Source: an uncultured Syntrophobacteraceae bacterium (lineage in GTDB: Bacteria; Desulfobacterota; Syntrophobacteria; Syntrophobacterales; Syntrophobacteraceae). From it: a stretch of 11,577 nt of DNA. The stretch is taken from the NCBI GenBank assembly GCA_937889795.1, contig CALBZH010000741.1:1-11577 (forward strand), read 5' to 3'. The position numbers were made by a program, and so were the translations under genes. The notes under the pieces were generated by a model that had not been told where the DNA came from, did no database searches, and saw only the letters and a program-made list of their open reading frames with translations. Shown piece by piece: positions 1 through 7,609 of this stretch (position 1 is the stretch's first letter; each line of letters opens with the position of its first letter).

Positions 1-46
1 ACCACCGAGATCTACACTCTTTCCCTACACGACGCTCTTCCGATCT
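1..46 (+). other. Illumina TruSeq universal (P5-side) adapter remnant, not genomic
   Basis: These 46 bases match the 3' part of the TruSeq universal adapter as I recall it, ending in the standard ACGCTCTTCCGATCT next to the insert. Genomic sequence starts at 47. The junction creates an apparent TGA at 46..48 in the reading frame of the following nuclease. Its T is the last adapter base, so it is an artefact and not a real stop. Confidence 0.97.
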
Positions 47-585
47 GATTCCGAGATGGGGGGGCCGACGAGGAGGCCCGCCTCATCGCAGCTCAGTTCG
101 ATCCCACCTGGGTCGTGAACACGTATGTCCCCCAGGGCCGAGACCCCGCAGACCCGGCCTTCCAGGTCAAATTGCAGTTTTTCTCCCGGCTGCGTGGCTG
201 GCTTCAGGAGCGGTTTCAGCCGAATCAGCCCCTCGTCTGGGTAGGCGACATCAATGTCGCGCCCGAGCCTCTGGATGTGTTCGATCCCAAACGGTTGGAG
301 GGAAAGATCGGTTTTCATCCCGAGGAACGGCTGGCCTACGAGCGAGTCCGGTCCTGGGGCTTCGTGGATGTTTTTCGCAAGCACCACCCTGACACCAAAC
401 AGTTCACGTTCTGGGATTACCGCATCCCGGGAAGCCTTCCCAAAAACCTGGGATGGCGTTTGGACCATATCCTCTGCACACCGCCCCTTGCGGACCGGTC
501 GCGGGAATGTGCGGTTGACCAGAATCAGCGCGCACTGGCTCAGCCGAGCGACCACGCGCCCGTGTGGGCCGTGTTTGATCGTTAG
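47..585 (+). CDS. xth: Exonuclease III / AP endonuclease family protein, C-terminal part (5' end cut at contig edge)
   Basis: This is the C-terminal two thirds of an Xth/ExoA-type nuclease of the endonuclease/exonuclease/phosphatase superfamily. Such enzymes cleave DNA at abasic sites and remove 3'-blocking groups in base excision repair. The open frame begins at 49 (first residues FRDGGADEEARLI) with no native start; a GTG at 115 is internal. About 178 residues remain of a family that is usually 250 to 270 aa. Visible motifs are the NTYVPQG segment with the conserved Tyr (residue 26 of the fragment), GDINVAP (Asp encoded at 247, Asn at 253), the RLDHIL segment, and the terminal SDHAPV with the catalytic Asp-His pair (Asp at 550). 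The N-terminal metal-binding Asn and Glu motifs are missing because of truncation, not decay. A TAG stop at 583..585 is followed after 32 nt by the kinase gene on the same strand, so the two may be cotranscribed. Family is confident; the exact substrate preference is not visible. Confidence 0.92.
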
Positions 586-617
586 CGTTCAGCCTTTAGC
601 CGAGGACAAAGGTCTCC

Positions 618-3257
618 ATGGTACCGGCCGAGCATAAGCCCGATCCTCTGATTGAAAGACGGCTCCTCGAAGAGCGCGTCCGGATGCTGTATGCACAGGC
701 CCCCATCAGCCTGATGGGCACGGCGCTGAATGCCGTGATCCTGGCTGTCGTCCTGAGCAGAGTCATTTCCCCCATGCGGTTGATTCCCTGGACGTGTCTG
801 ATGCTTCTTCTCGTGACGACAGTCCGGTGGGGCTTGCTCGAATCGTATCGTCGCGCGTCCACTCAAGCCTTGTACGCTCGGCGCTGGGCCAACTATATTA
901 TCCTCGCCCTGGCGTGCTCAGGGATCTTGATGGGGCTTTCCGGTGTGTTCTTGTTCCCGTACCAATCCCACACACACCAGGCCTTCCTCGCTCTCCTCCT
1001 CGGCGGCATGATGGCGGGTGCGGCGGGTTCGTTCTCCGTCATGATGGAAGCCTACCTCGCTTTCAGCATCCCTGCCGTCCTCCCCACGGTGGTGCGGCTC
1101 CTGGCTCAGCCCGGCCCGATCCAGATGGCCATGGGCGGCATGTTCCTGGTCTTTTCGGGTCTCATGGTGGCAACCGCTTACTCGCTCTACAGGACTTCGA
1201 CCAAATCCCTGCGACTGCGGTTCGAAAATCAGGATCTCATCGAGACGCTCACGGAAGCAAAGCTCCAGTCGGACCGCATGGTCGAAGCCCTCCAGCACGA
1301 GATCAGCGAACGCGTGGAAGCTCAGAAAGCCCTTCAGGACAGCGAGCAGCAATTCCGGCGCCTGGTGGAGACGCTGAGCGAAGGGTTGGGAATGTTGGAT
1401 GAAAATGGCCACATTTCCTATGTGAACGACAGGCTGTGCGAGATCCTCGAGTATTCGAGACAGGAGCTTTTGGGAAGAGCCGTGGGAGACCTGTTCGAAT
1501 CGGCCCTTCGCATCACGCTCGATCCGGAGACCTTGAAGCGGACCTTGCGCAAACGCACGTCCTCGGAAATGCAAATGATCACCAAGACGGGTCGAAAACT
1601 GCCGGTGATCATTTCTGCCTCGCCCGTGTTCGATGACGCGTCGCATTTTCGAGGAACCATCGCGGCGATCACGGACATCAGCATTTTGAAACGGGCGGAA
1701 AAGAGCCTGCGGGAATCCGAAGAGAAGTACCGCACGATTTTCAACTACTCCCCGCTTGGAATCATCCACTTCGACAAACACGGCGTTGTTACTGCCCACA
1801 ATGACACATTGACCCGAATGTCCGGCGCGAAGCCGAATCAATTCATCGGCATGAACCTGGTCGAGTCCTTCACCGACTCCGACATGATTGCGGCCATCAA
1901 AGACTGCCTTGCGGGAAAGCCCGGCCATTACGAAGGGGACTACCGGTCCATTCTGACGGACAAAGTAACACCACTGAAGGTCGAATACGGTCCCATTGTC
2001 GCAGAGGACGGTACCGTTTTGGGTGGCATCGGCATCATCGAGGACATCTCGGACCGGAAGCGCGCCGAAAGAGAGCTGAAGGACCAGCTGCATTTCCTGC
2101 AGACGTTGATCGACACGATTCCCAACCCGGTCTTCTACAAAGACACGGAAGGACGGTACATCGGCTGCAACAAAGCCTTTGAGGAGCGTTTGGGAGCCAA
2201 GCGGGAGGAGATTGTTGGAAAGACCGTCTTCGATCTCATGCCACCGGAGCTGGCACAGAAATACAATCGCCTGGACCATGAGCTTTTTGGAGAACCGGGA
2301 GAGCAGGTGTTCGAAAGCGCCCTCCTGTTCGCCGACGGGTTGACCCACGAGGTCATGGTGAACCGAGCCACCTTCACGGATGCCGATGGACAAATCGCGG
2401 GGCTGGTCGGCGTCAACGTGGACATCACCGATCTGAAGCATGCCGAGGAAGCGCTGCGGCATGCTCACGACGAGCTGGAAAAGCGGGTCAAGGAGCGCAC
2501 GGCGGCTCTCGCCAAGGCGAACGAGGAGCTCTTGAACGAAATCGCGGAGCGACAACGCGCGGAGGAGGCCCTGCGCGAAAGCACCGAGAAGCTGAAGCTT
2601 TTCGCCTATTCGGTCGCCCACGATCTCAAGAGTCCGGCCGTCGGCATTTACGGCATCACAAAGCTCCTTCACATGAAATACCGCGATTTACTCGACGAGC
2701 GCGGACGGACCTATTGCGATCAGATCCTGAAGGCCTCCGAGCACGTTGCGGCCCTGGTTGAAGAGATCAACATCTACGCCATGGCCAAGGAAGCTCCGAT
2801 CAACATCGAGCCGATCCGGATCAGCGAAATCCTGCGGATTGTCTACGAGGAGTTTTCAGCCCGACTGAGTGTTCGGCGAATTGGCTGGGTCCAACCCTTT
2901 GACGATGCAGAAATCCGCGCAGACCGGATGTCGCTGCTTCGCATTTTCAGAAACCTCGTTGACAACGCGCTCAAGTACGGCGGGGAGCGCTTGACCCAGA
3001 TCCGCATCAGCTATGCGGAATCCGAAACCCACCACATTATCTCGGTCAGCGACGACGGCGTTGGCATCCGGCAGGAGGATTCAGAAAGGATTTTCGGCCC
3101 CTTCCAGCGCCAGCGGAGCTCGAGAGGGATCGAAGGAACGGGCTTGGGTCTGGCCATCGTGAAAGAAATGGCTGAGCGTCACGGGGGAGAAGTACGGGTC
3201 AAGCCGGGGGGCGATTGCGGAACGACGTTTTCTGTGACGATTTCCAAGGCCCTATGA
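618..3257 (+). CDS. Membrane-bound multi-PAS sensor histidine kinase (orphan)
   Basis: This is an 879-aa hybrid-free sensor kinase that should autophosphorylate on His and pass the phosphate to an unseen response regulator. The ATG at 618 is preceded by an AAAGG-type ribosome binding site at 608..612. The N-terminus (about residues 28..191) has around six hydrophobic segments (28-50, 55-75, 91-113, 120-141, 145-163, 168-191), an integral membrane sensor I do not recognise by name. A helical linker (about 195-242) leads into three PAS domains (about 243-360, 368-484, 490-610), each ending in a PAC-like (A/V)DI(S/T)(D/I) run. A coiled coil follows (610-660), then HisKA with phosphoacceptor H668 in the AHDLKSP H-box. 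HATPase motifs are the N box NLVDNALKYG (N779, N783), G1 DDGVG (812-816), the F box FGPFQR and G2 GTGLGL (840-845), so all catalytic motifs are intact. No haem-, flavin- or ligand-specific PAS residues stand out, so the signal is unknown. No receiver domain is fused and no regulator gene follows; the next genes are convergent. Confidence 0.93.
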   Translation: MVPAEHKPDPLIERRLLEERVRMLYAQAPISLMGTALNAVILAVVLSRVISPMRLIPWTCLMLLLVTTVRWGLLESYRRASTQALYARRWANYIILALACSGILMGLSGVFLFPYQSHTHQAFLALLLGGMMAGAAGSFSVMMEAYLAFSIPAVLPTVVRLLAQPGPIQMAMGGMFLVFSGLMVATAYSLYRTSTKSLRLRFENQDLIETLTEAKLQSDRMVEALQHEISERVEAQKALQDSEQQFRRLVETLSEGLGMLDENGHISYVNDRLCEILEYSRQELLGRAVGDLFESALRITLDPETLKRTLRKRTSSEMQMITKTGRKLPVIISASPVFDDASHFRGTIAAITDISILKRAEKSLRESEEKYRTIFNYSPLGIIHFDKHGVVTAHNDTLTRMSGAKPNQFIGMNLVESFTDSDMIAAIKDCLAGKPGHYEGDYRSILTDKVTPLKVEYGPIVAEDGTVLGGIGIIEDISDRKRAERELKDQLHFLQTLIDTIPNPVFYKDTEGRYIGCNKAFEERLGAKREEIVGKTVFDLMPPELAQKYNRLDHELFGEPGEQVFESALLFADGLTHEVMVNRATFTDADGQIAGLVGVNVDITDLKHAEEALRHAHDELEKRVKERTAALAKANEELLNEIAERQRAEEALRESTEKLKLFAYSVAHDLKSPAVGIYGITKLLHMKYRDLLDERGRTYCDQILKASEHVAALVEEINIYAMAKEAPINIEPIRISEILRIVYEEFSARLSVRRIGWVQPFDDAEIRADRMSLLRIFRNLVDNALKYGGERLTQIRISYAESETHHIISVSDDGVGIRQEDSERIFGPFQRQRSSRGIEGTGLGLAIVKEMAERHGGEVRVKPGGDCGTTFSVTISKAL

Positions 3258-3349
3258 ACCGTCGCCAAGTGGACCCCTCTTCCGGGGTGAGCTGGGCTGG
3301 CTCACGAATGGCAGCCACCATCAGCGCCTGACGACGAGCACCCAAGGGA

Positions 3350-3386
3350 GGGAGGCAGACTCGGCAGCCTGCCTCCCGTTTCGTTT
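3350..3386 (+). terminator. Candidate intrinsic terminator between convergent genes
   Basis: A perfect 9-bp stem pairs GGGAGGCAG (3350..3358) with CTGCCTCCC (3369..3377) around a 10-nt loop, followed on the plus strand by GTTTCGTTT. It sits 92 nt after the kinase stop and 17 nt beyond the end of the convergent CoA-transferase. The plus-strand T tail favours termination of the kinase transcript. Read on the minus strand the hairpin is followed by TCCCTT, a weak tail, so bidirectional function is possible but less certain. A smaller ACCCC/GGGGT hairpin at about 3270..3285 has no T tail. Confidence 0.6.
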
Positions 3387-3403
3387 CCAGGAAACCCGGT
3401 TCA

Positions 3404-4768
3404 CTAAACGATGTTCTTCTTCTCCCACTCTTTGAGCTTCTCTTTGCCGATGCCCAGATACCTCAAGAAGATGAAATCGTTATCCCCGCCAACCGGACGG
3501 CACATCCATTTCAGGCGCGGAGGCGTGAGGGTCATCTTCCAGGGGGGCGCCTGGAAAGCGACATCGCCGTAGAAGGGATCCGTGCCTTTCTCGAAGATCC
3601 CGCGATCCCACCAGACCTCATCCTCGAAGGTGTCCTTGATATCGGTCATCCAGGCCGTGGCGACAATACCCGGACCGCGGCGATTGACCACGTAGTCCTG
3701 AACCAGGTCCAGGATTTCCTCGCCAGTGTAGTTCTGGGACCATTTCTCGATACCTTGATGGATCGCCGGCTGGTTCTCCTTGTTGAGGCGGTCGAAAATG
3801 GTCGGGAACTGGGCGCGGAGCTCCGGCTCCTTCATGATGTTGGTAAGGCCTTCCCAGTTCGGATCGCTGAACCCGGCGATGAAGCTGTAACCATTCTTGG
3901 TCTTGACGATCGTGTAAGGAAATACGGAGCTGTCGTAGGCGCCAACCAGTCCGCGGAGGGTGCCGGTCGCATGGTAGTATTGAATGTGGTAGTCGCAGAA
4001 GCGCAGCTCGGCCTCCGGGGGCGCGACATCGACCATTTGCCCCTGTCCCGTAACCTCACGATGATGCAAGGCCGTCAGAATGCCGAAGGCCAGCCAGCCG
4101 CCGCCGGCATACCAGCCCATCCAGTTGCCCTCCTTCGTCGGCACGGTCCAGGGCTTCGGGCCATCCGGCCCTTCAGGCTCGCCCGTCACCGCCATGACGC
4201 CGGATCGGGCCTGGTCACAAATATCCGCGTTGGGCTTTCCGCAACCGGCCTCGGGGCCGAAGTGGCCATACGTGTAAACGCTCCCGTAGATGAGACGTGG
4301 ATTGATTTCCTTCAAATGGCGGTAGCTCAATCCCCACTCATCCATGACGCCGGGCTTGAAGCTTTCGATGATCACATCGGCCTGGGCCGCCAACCGGCGA
4401 AAGGCATCCTGCGCTTCGGGCTTGTTGAGATTGAGGGTGATGTGGTACTTGTTCCGGCCCTCCATCAGGTAGCCAAGTCCAGTCCCCTTGTAGAGGTAGC
4501 CAAAGGGGGTGAACTTTCGAGCCGAGTCTCCTCCGGGCGGCTCGATCCGGATCACGTCGGCGCCGAACTCCGCGAGGATGGACGACGCGAAAAGTCCTCC
4601 GATGCTGCCCTCGCTCACATCCAGGACGAGCAGGTCGTCGAGGGCTTCCGGCTTCAGATGGTTCTTCCGGGGATCGTCCGCTTCACGGATCCAGTCGACC
4701 CAGGTGCGATCCGCTTCGATCGTGAAATCTTCGTATGGCAAGGTGGTCTGAATCTTGGGAATTTCCAT
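3404..4768 (-). CDS. CaiB/BaiF family (class III) CoA-transferase, second subunit of a pair
   Basis: This 454-aa protein belongs to the formyl-CoA transferase-like family III, which moves CoA between carboxylic acids through an aspartyl-CoA thioester intermediate. Family signatures include the N-terminal Rossmann-like VLDVSEG...LAEFGADVIRIEPPGGDSAR (about residues 47-84), the LNLNKPEAQDAF segment (112-123), DVIIESFKPGVMDEWGL (131-146), NPRLIYGSVYTYG (156-168) and HREVTGQGQMVDV. The candidate catalytic Asp is D182 in NADICDQARSG, aligned with the Asp of the family GYDLxxQAxSG motif. The N-terminus is about 40 aa longer than in compact members. The ATG at 4768 has a GAGAGGAG ribosome binding site 9 nt upstream. 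It lies 46 nt downstream of a paralogous gene. The two proteins share a C-terminal P-RLKW-(x)2-(R/K)PVG-(x)-DN-(D/E)F pattern, which suggests an alpha/beta pair as in benzylsuccinate CoA-transferase BbsEF. The substrate is not deducible; carnitine, oxalate, alkyl- or arylsuccinate or other acids are all open. Confidence 0.88.
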   Translation of the reverse strand: MEIPKIQTTLPYEDFTIEADRTWVDWIREADDPRKNHLKPEALDDLLVLDVSEGSIGGLFASSILAEFGADVIRIEPPGGDSARKFTPFGYLYKGTGLGYLMEGRNKYHITLNLNKPEAQDAFRRLAAQADVIIESFKPGVMDEWGLSYRHLKEINPRLIYGSVYTYGHFGPEAGCGKPNADICDQARSGVMAVTGEPEGPDGPKPWTVPTKEGNWMGWYAGGGWLAFGILTALHHREVTGQGQMVDVAPPEAELRFCDYHIQYYHATGTLRGLVGAYDSSVFPYTIVKTKNGYSFIAGFSDPNWEGLTNIMKEPELRAQFPTIFDRLNKENQPAIHQGIEKWSQNYTGEEILDLVQDYVVNRRGPGIVATAWMTDIKDTFEDEVWWDRGIFEKGTDPFYGDVAFQAPPWKMTLTPPRLKWMCRPVGGDNDFIFLRYLGIGKEKLKEWEKKNIV

Positions 4769-4814
4769 GGGCTGTTACTCCTCTCAAAGTGTTTCGGAAG
4801 CATCTCCGGTCCGA

Positions 4815-6155
4815 TTACATGATGACGCCGGCTTTGCCGTCCCAATCTGAGGGCGGCTTTCTTCCAGGAGGCATCTCAACCCACTTCCCGATGACCTTCT
4901 TTTCCGCAAGCGCCTGGATCTGGTAAGTCCGCAGCCCGAGGAACTTGCGCAGGACAAACTCGTTGTCCAGACCGACGGGCTTGTTGGCCCATTTGAGCCG
5001 ACCCGGCGTCGCCGACAGTTTGGCGGGCGAGCCGACCTCTGTCATCTTGCCCAGAATGGGGTCTTCATATTCGAATATCGACGCACGCGCTCTGAAGTGC
5101 GGGGACTCATACTGGTCCTTGGCGTTGAGGATGGGGGAGGAGGCAAACCCGTATTCCTCGCCAAGCTTGTTGATCTCGGCGACCGTCTTGGTCTTGGCCC
5201 ATTCCGCGATGATCTCCAGAAGCGATACGGCGTTTTCTTCCTTTAGCCGCGTCAGGACCTCAGCATACCGCGGATTCTCCGCAAGCTCGGGCTGCCCCAT
5301 CGCCTGGCAGAGGCTGCGGAACTGCTCGTCCGTACCAGCCGCCAAGGCCACGGGACCATCCTTGCACAGAAAGACATCGGAAGGACAAATCGCCAAATCC
5401 CGGTTTCCCGTCCGCGGACGGTTGTATTTTTCGAGGTGGTAGTAGATCCAGCTCCAATCGAGAAGCCGCATCAATCCCTCCCCTTGGGAGATCTCGATGA
5501 ACTGCCCCTCCCCCGTCCGATCCCTGTAGTGGAGCGCTGATAAGACCCCAAGAGCCCCGAAGAGGGCGCCGAAGTAATCGCCGACGAAGACGCCGGTCTT
5601 GAGGGGCAGTCTGCCCGGAAAGCCCGTTGTGGCGAGGAGCCCGCTGACGGTCTGAGCCACGGCATCGTAGGAAGCGCGGCCTTCGGCATACCCACCCCAC
5701 TGACCGAAGCCATTCAGGGCAATATAGATGATTTTAGGATTTACTTCACGAAGTTGCTGATAACCGATGCCCCAGCGATCCATGGTGCCGGCGCGCAGGT
5801 TCTCCACCACGACGTCACAGCGCTGAGCCAGGCGTCGGAAAATCTCGGCTCCCACCGACGAATGCACGTCAAGCGCCAGGTGGTATTTGTTGTGATTCTG
5901 CGGCAGCTGGCCCAGGGATGCATTCTTCCAGAATGTGCCGTAGGGAGTCACCGATCGCATGGTGTCGCCCGCACCGGGCAATTCCACCTTGATGACTTCC
6001 GCGCCGAACTCACCCAAATAATCCGGAACAGCCGGCCCCAGGATAAGAGTGCATAACTCAAGGATACGAATGCCGCGCAACGCTTCCGGTTTGGCGAAGA
6101 TCTTGGCTGCATCAAACGCCTGGTTGGTCCAGGCAAGGTAATCCTCCCGACTCAT
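4815..6155 (-). CDS. CaiB/BaiF family (class III) CoA-transferase, first subunit of a pair
   Basis: This 446-aa class III CoA-transferase is the first gene of the two-gene minus-strand unit. It shows ILELCTLILGPAVPDYLGEFGAEVIKVELPGAGD (about residues 31-64), the family nucleotide/CoA-fold N-terminus, then LALDVHSSVGAEIFRRL, DVVVENLRAGTMDRWGIGY (114-132) and NPKIIYIALNGFGQWG (139-154). The motif ASYDAVAQTVSG has the expected catalytic Asp at D164, followed by HYRDRTGEGQFIEIS. The length is close to the 400-430 aa typical of the family. The ATG at 6155 has a perfect AGGAGGT Shine-Dalgarno at 6159..6165, with a short 3-nt spacer. The paralogous second transferase follows after 46 nt, so they are probably cotranscribed and may form a heteromer. 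A 716-nt stretch without genes lies upstream and presumably carries the promoter, but I could not identify convincing -35/-10 or sigma-54 boxes. Function beyond CoA transfer is unassigned. Confidence 0.88.
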   Translation of the reverse strand: MSREDYLAWTNQAFDAAKIFAKPEALRGIRILELCTLILGPAVPDYLGEFGAEVIKVELPGAGDTMRSVTPYGTFWKNASLGQLPQNHNKYHLALDVHSSVGAEIFRRLAQRCDVVVENLRAGTMDRWGIGYQQLREVNPKIIYIALNGFGQWGGYAEGRASYDAVAQTVSGLLATTGFPGRLPLKTGVFVGDYFGALFGALGVLSALHYRDRTGEGQFIEISQGEGLMRLLDWSWIYYHLEKYNRPRTGNRDLAICPSDVFLCKDGPVALAAGTDEQFRSLCQAMGQPELAENPRYAEVLTRLKEENAVSLLEIIAEWAKTKTVAEINKLGEEYGFASSPILNAKDQYESPHFRARASIFEYEDPILGKMTEVGSPAKLSATPGRLKWANKPVGLDNEFVLRKFLGLRTYQIQALAEKKVIGKWVEMPPGRKPPSDWDGKAGVIM

Positions 6156-6732
6156 GTTACCTCCTCATCGAGTAAGCTTGGTTTTCCACCTTAGACAACT
6201 TCCTTGGCCAGTCCCGACTCTGCCGTCACCTCCCTTCCGTCACGAGACCCCACCCATGACTGGCACTCCATCCCCAGCGCCCGCTCATTGAATCCGGGAC
6301 ACTCTCTCCCAGCAGTCCTGCCTGGCATGGTCCCCCTCTCCCCCAGCACACACGGGCAAAGACCCTTTTGCCTGGACCTTCAATCATCGCCGCAAACGAT
6401 CGACAGCCTTGTCGGCAGGATGATGGGCAGTCCTCTCGGGTACAAATTGGAATGACTAAGGATCAAGGAATGCGGTTGAAACAGGCGAGACCGAACAGAA
6501 TCAGAAGGCGAGACGGAGGATGTAAGATCGCGCGGTCGAGGTCACGGTGCAGCAGATGCAAGTCTCGAAGAGAAATGAGCACGATATGTCAGCAATACGC
6601 CTGTCGAGTTCACCAATAGCAAAATAGTTTGAGCTAGTCAATGAAGACAAGCGGGGGTCGGTGTCTGATCGATGCCGTCCGTCGGGAGTGAAACCCTTGG
6701 AGGGGTGTGGCTAGGGTTGTCGGTTCCGGGCA

Positions 6733-6799
6733 TCGGGGCTCAGGCTCCATTGCGGCGGTTCTGTTGAACTGCCGGATACCCGAGCCCCGAGACCTTTTT
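6733..6799 (+). terminator. Nested stem-loop with T5 tail: orphan terminator or 3' end of a small RNA
   Basis: An outer 9-bp helix pairs TCGGGGCTC (6733..6741) with GAGCCCCGA (6782..6790). Inside it an inner 9-bp helix pairs CGGCGGTTC (6753..6761) with GAACTGCCG (6766..6774), with one G-T wobble and a TGTT tetraloop. A GACC spacer and five T residues (6795..6799) follow on the plus strand, as in an intrinsic terminator. No plus-strand gene precedes it within 3.4 kb, so it may end a small RNA or an antisense transcript. Read on the minus strand it lacks a T tail and would not be a standard terminator for the qmo-like operon. Confidence 0.4.
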
Positions 6800-6827
6800 C
6801 GCGAATAGTCGCTCCATGAGCATACAT

Positions 6828-6847
6828 TGCCTGCCCGAAGGGCGGCA
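6828..6847 (-). terminator. Short stem-loop just beyond the qmo-like operon
   Basis: Read on the minus strand, TGCCGCCC pairs with GGGCAGGCA, giving 8 bp with one bulged A and a small TTC loop (or a CUUCGG-capped form). It lies 24 nt after the YkgJ-family stop codon. There is no T-run after it, so it may protect or process the 3' end of the mRNA instead of terminating transcription on its own. Confidence 0.3.
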
Positions 6848-6871
6848 GTCGCTTCTTGGGCTCAGAACCCG

Positions 6872-7594
6872 CTACAACACATCCATGAGCTCTTCCAGCT
6901 GGGTGCGAATGTAGCGAAAAGCGAGCAGCAGGAGCAGCTCGTCATCTTCCTGAAGCTTGCGAAGCATGTCGTCGTCGATGTTGTAGGCCGTGCGAAAGTC
7001 ACCATCTTTGAGCTTTTCCGCGAAACGATCCAGGTCGTAGGCCAGGTACAGGAGCTGCCCTACCCCGTCTCCCATTCGATCGTCGGCTTGAAACCCCTTG
7101 GGGATCACTTCCTGAAACGCACGGTCCATCTTCAGGTGAGGCTCGACGCCCTGGCCGGCAAGCCATTCGCCCACAACATTTTCCACGGGCTCCCGCAGTC
7201 CCAGACAGCGATCCTTGCCCACGAACTGACGGTACTCGCCTTCATTATCGCCCAGATCCAGAGGATACATGCGACAGGCCCACGGCCGGTTGCCATAGAC
7301 GGTGCAGCCGGCTCCGGACACGAACTGGCAGCGCAACGTCTTGGGATCCATCATCAGTTGCACGAAGGGGAGCTTCGCCGCTCCGGCCAGCGAGAGTCGG
7401 GTGTACTTGGAGAGGATCTCGCCCGACTTGATTCCCAAAGCGCGACGCAATCGCAGCAGGTCATAGGGGGTCAGGTAGATGTTTACGTCTCGGCAGCACT
7501 GCGTGAAGCACGGAAGGTTTTCATGGCAGGTGAAACGAAACGTGTCGCCGGCATGGAGCACCGGCCGGACCTGACCGGAGTGGCTCGATTCCAT
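6872..7594 (-). CDS. YkgJ family cysteine-cluster protein (putative metal-binding)
   Basis: This 240-aa protein carries the YkgJ/UPF0153-type eight-cysteine domain, predicted in family annotations to chelate zinc or an iron-sulfur centre; its biochemical role is not established. The pattern is C23-x5-C29-x3-C33-C34-R, then the LTPYDLLRLRRALG helix, then C89-x7-C97-TVYGNRPWAC(107)RMYP and C130. All eight Cys are present, including the diagnostic CCR and RPxxCRxYP segments. The C-terminal 100 residues are acidic and helical with no recognised fold. The ATG at 7594 is preceded by GAAGGA (7601..7606) with a 6-nt spacer. It follows the HdrD-like gene after 94 nt, and that spacer contains two related hairpins that could set its expression apart from the upstream genes. 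Placement as the last gene of a flavin/Fe-S redox operon suggests a role in cofactor delivery or assembly, but that is inference from context only. Confidence 0.85.
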   Translation of the reverse strand: MESSHSGQVRPVLHAGDTFRFTCHENLPCFTQCCRDVNIYLTPYDLLRLRRALGIKSGEILSKYTRLSLAGAAKLPFVQLMMDPKTLRCQFVSGAGCTVYGNRPWACRMYPLDLGDNEGEYRQFVGKDRCLGLREPVENVVGEWLAGQGVEPHLKMDRAFQEVIPKGFQADDRMGDGVGQLLYLAYDLDRFAEKLKDGDFRTAYNIDDDMLRKLQEDDELLLLLAFRYIRTQLEELMDVL

Positions 7595-7609
7595 TGCAAA
7601 TCCTTCAAT

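Larger units (their letters stand above)
6156..6871. other. 716-nt non-coding stretch between two minus-strand units
   Basis: No convincing gene is present. Two overlapping plus-strand open frames (6204..6455 and 6368..6619) encode low-complexity, Ser/Pro/Arg-rich peptides with no family resemblance or clear ribosome binding site. The stretch should contain the promoter of the CoA-transferase pair at its left end and the 3' end of the qmo-like transcript at its right end. A nested plus-strand stem-loop with a T5 tail lies at 6733..6799 and a short hairpin at 6828..6847. A weak 6-bp hairpin (GGCAAA/TTTGCC) is at 6355..6372. No tRNA, CRISPR repeat or known riboswitch core was recognised. Confidence 0.6.

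Noticed and set aside
918..2672. 584-aa minus-strand open frame opposite the histidine kinase
   Set aside because: It is the antisense of a gene with complete kinase motifs, has no recognisable domains, and is typical of long shadow frames in GC-rich DNA.
3755..4822. 355-aa plus-strand open frame opposite the CoA-transferase
   Set aside because: Antisense shadow of a gene with clear family motifs and a good ribosome binding site; the peptide resembles no family.
3404..6155. Naming the CoA-transferase pair bbsE and bbsF
   Set aside because: The tandem layout fits, but no benzylsuccinate synthase or beta-oxidation genes are present and the substrate cannot be inferred.
6204..6619. Two overlapping short plus-strand open frames in the long gap
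   Set aside because: Low-complexity composition, no clear ribosome binding site, and no family resemblance; not supported as genes.
6640..6800. 6S RNA or SRP RNA in the intergenic gap
   Set aside because: The long closing stem and central bubble of 6S, and the conserved SRP core, are not apparent; only local hairpins are seen.
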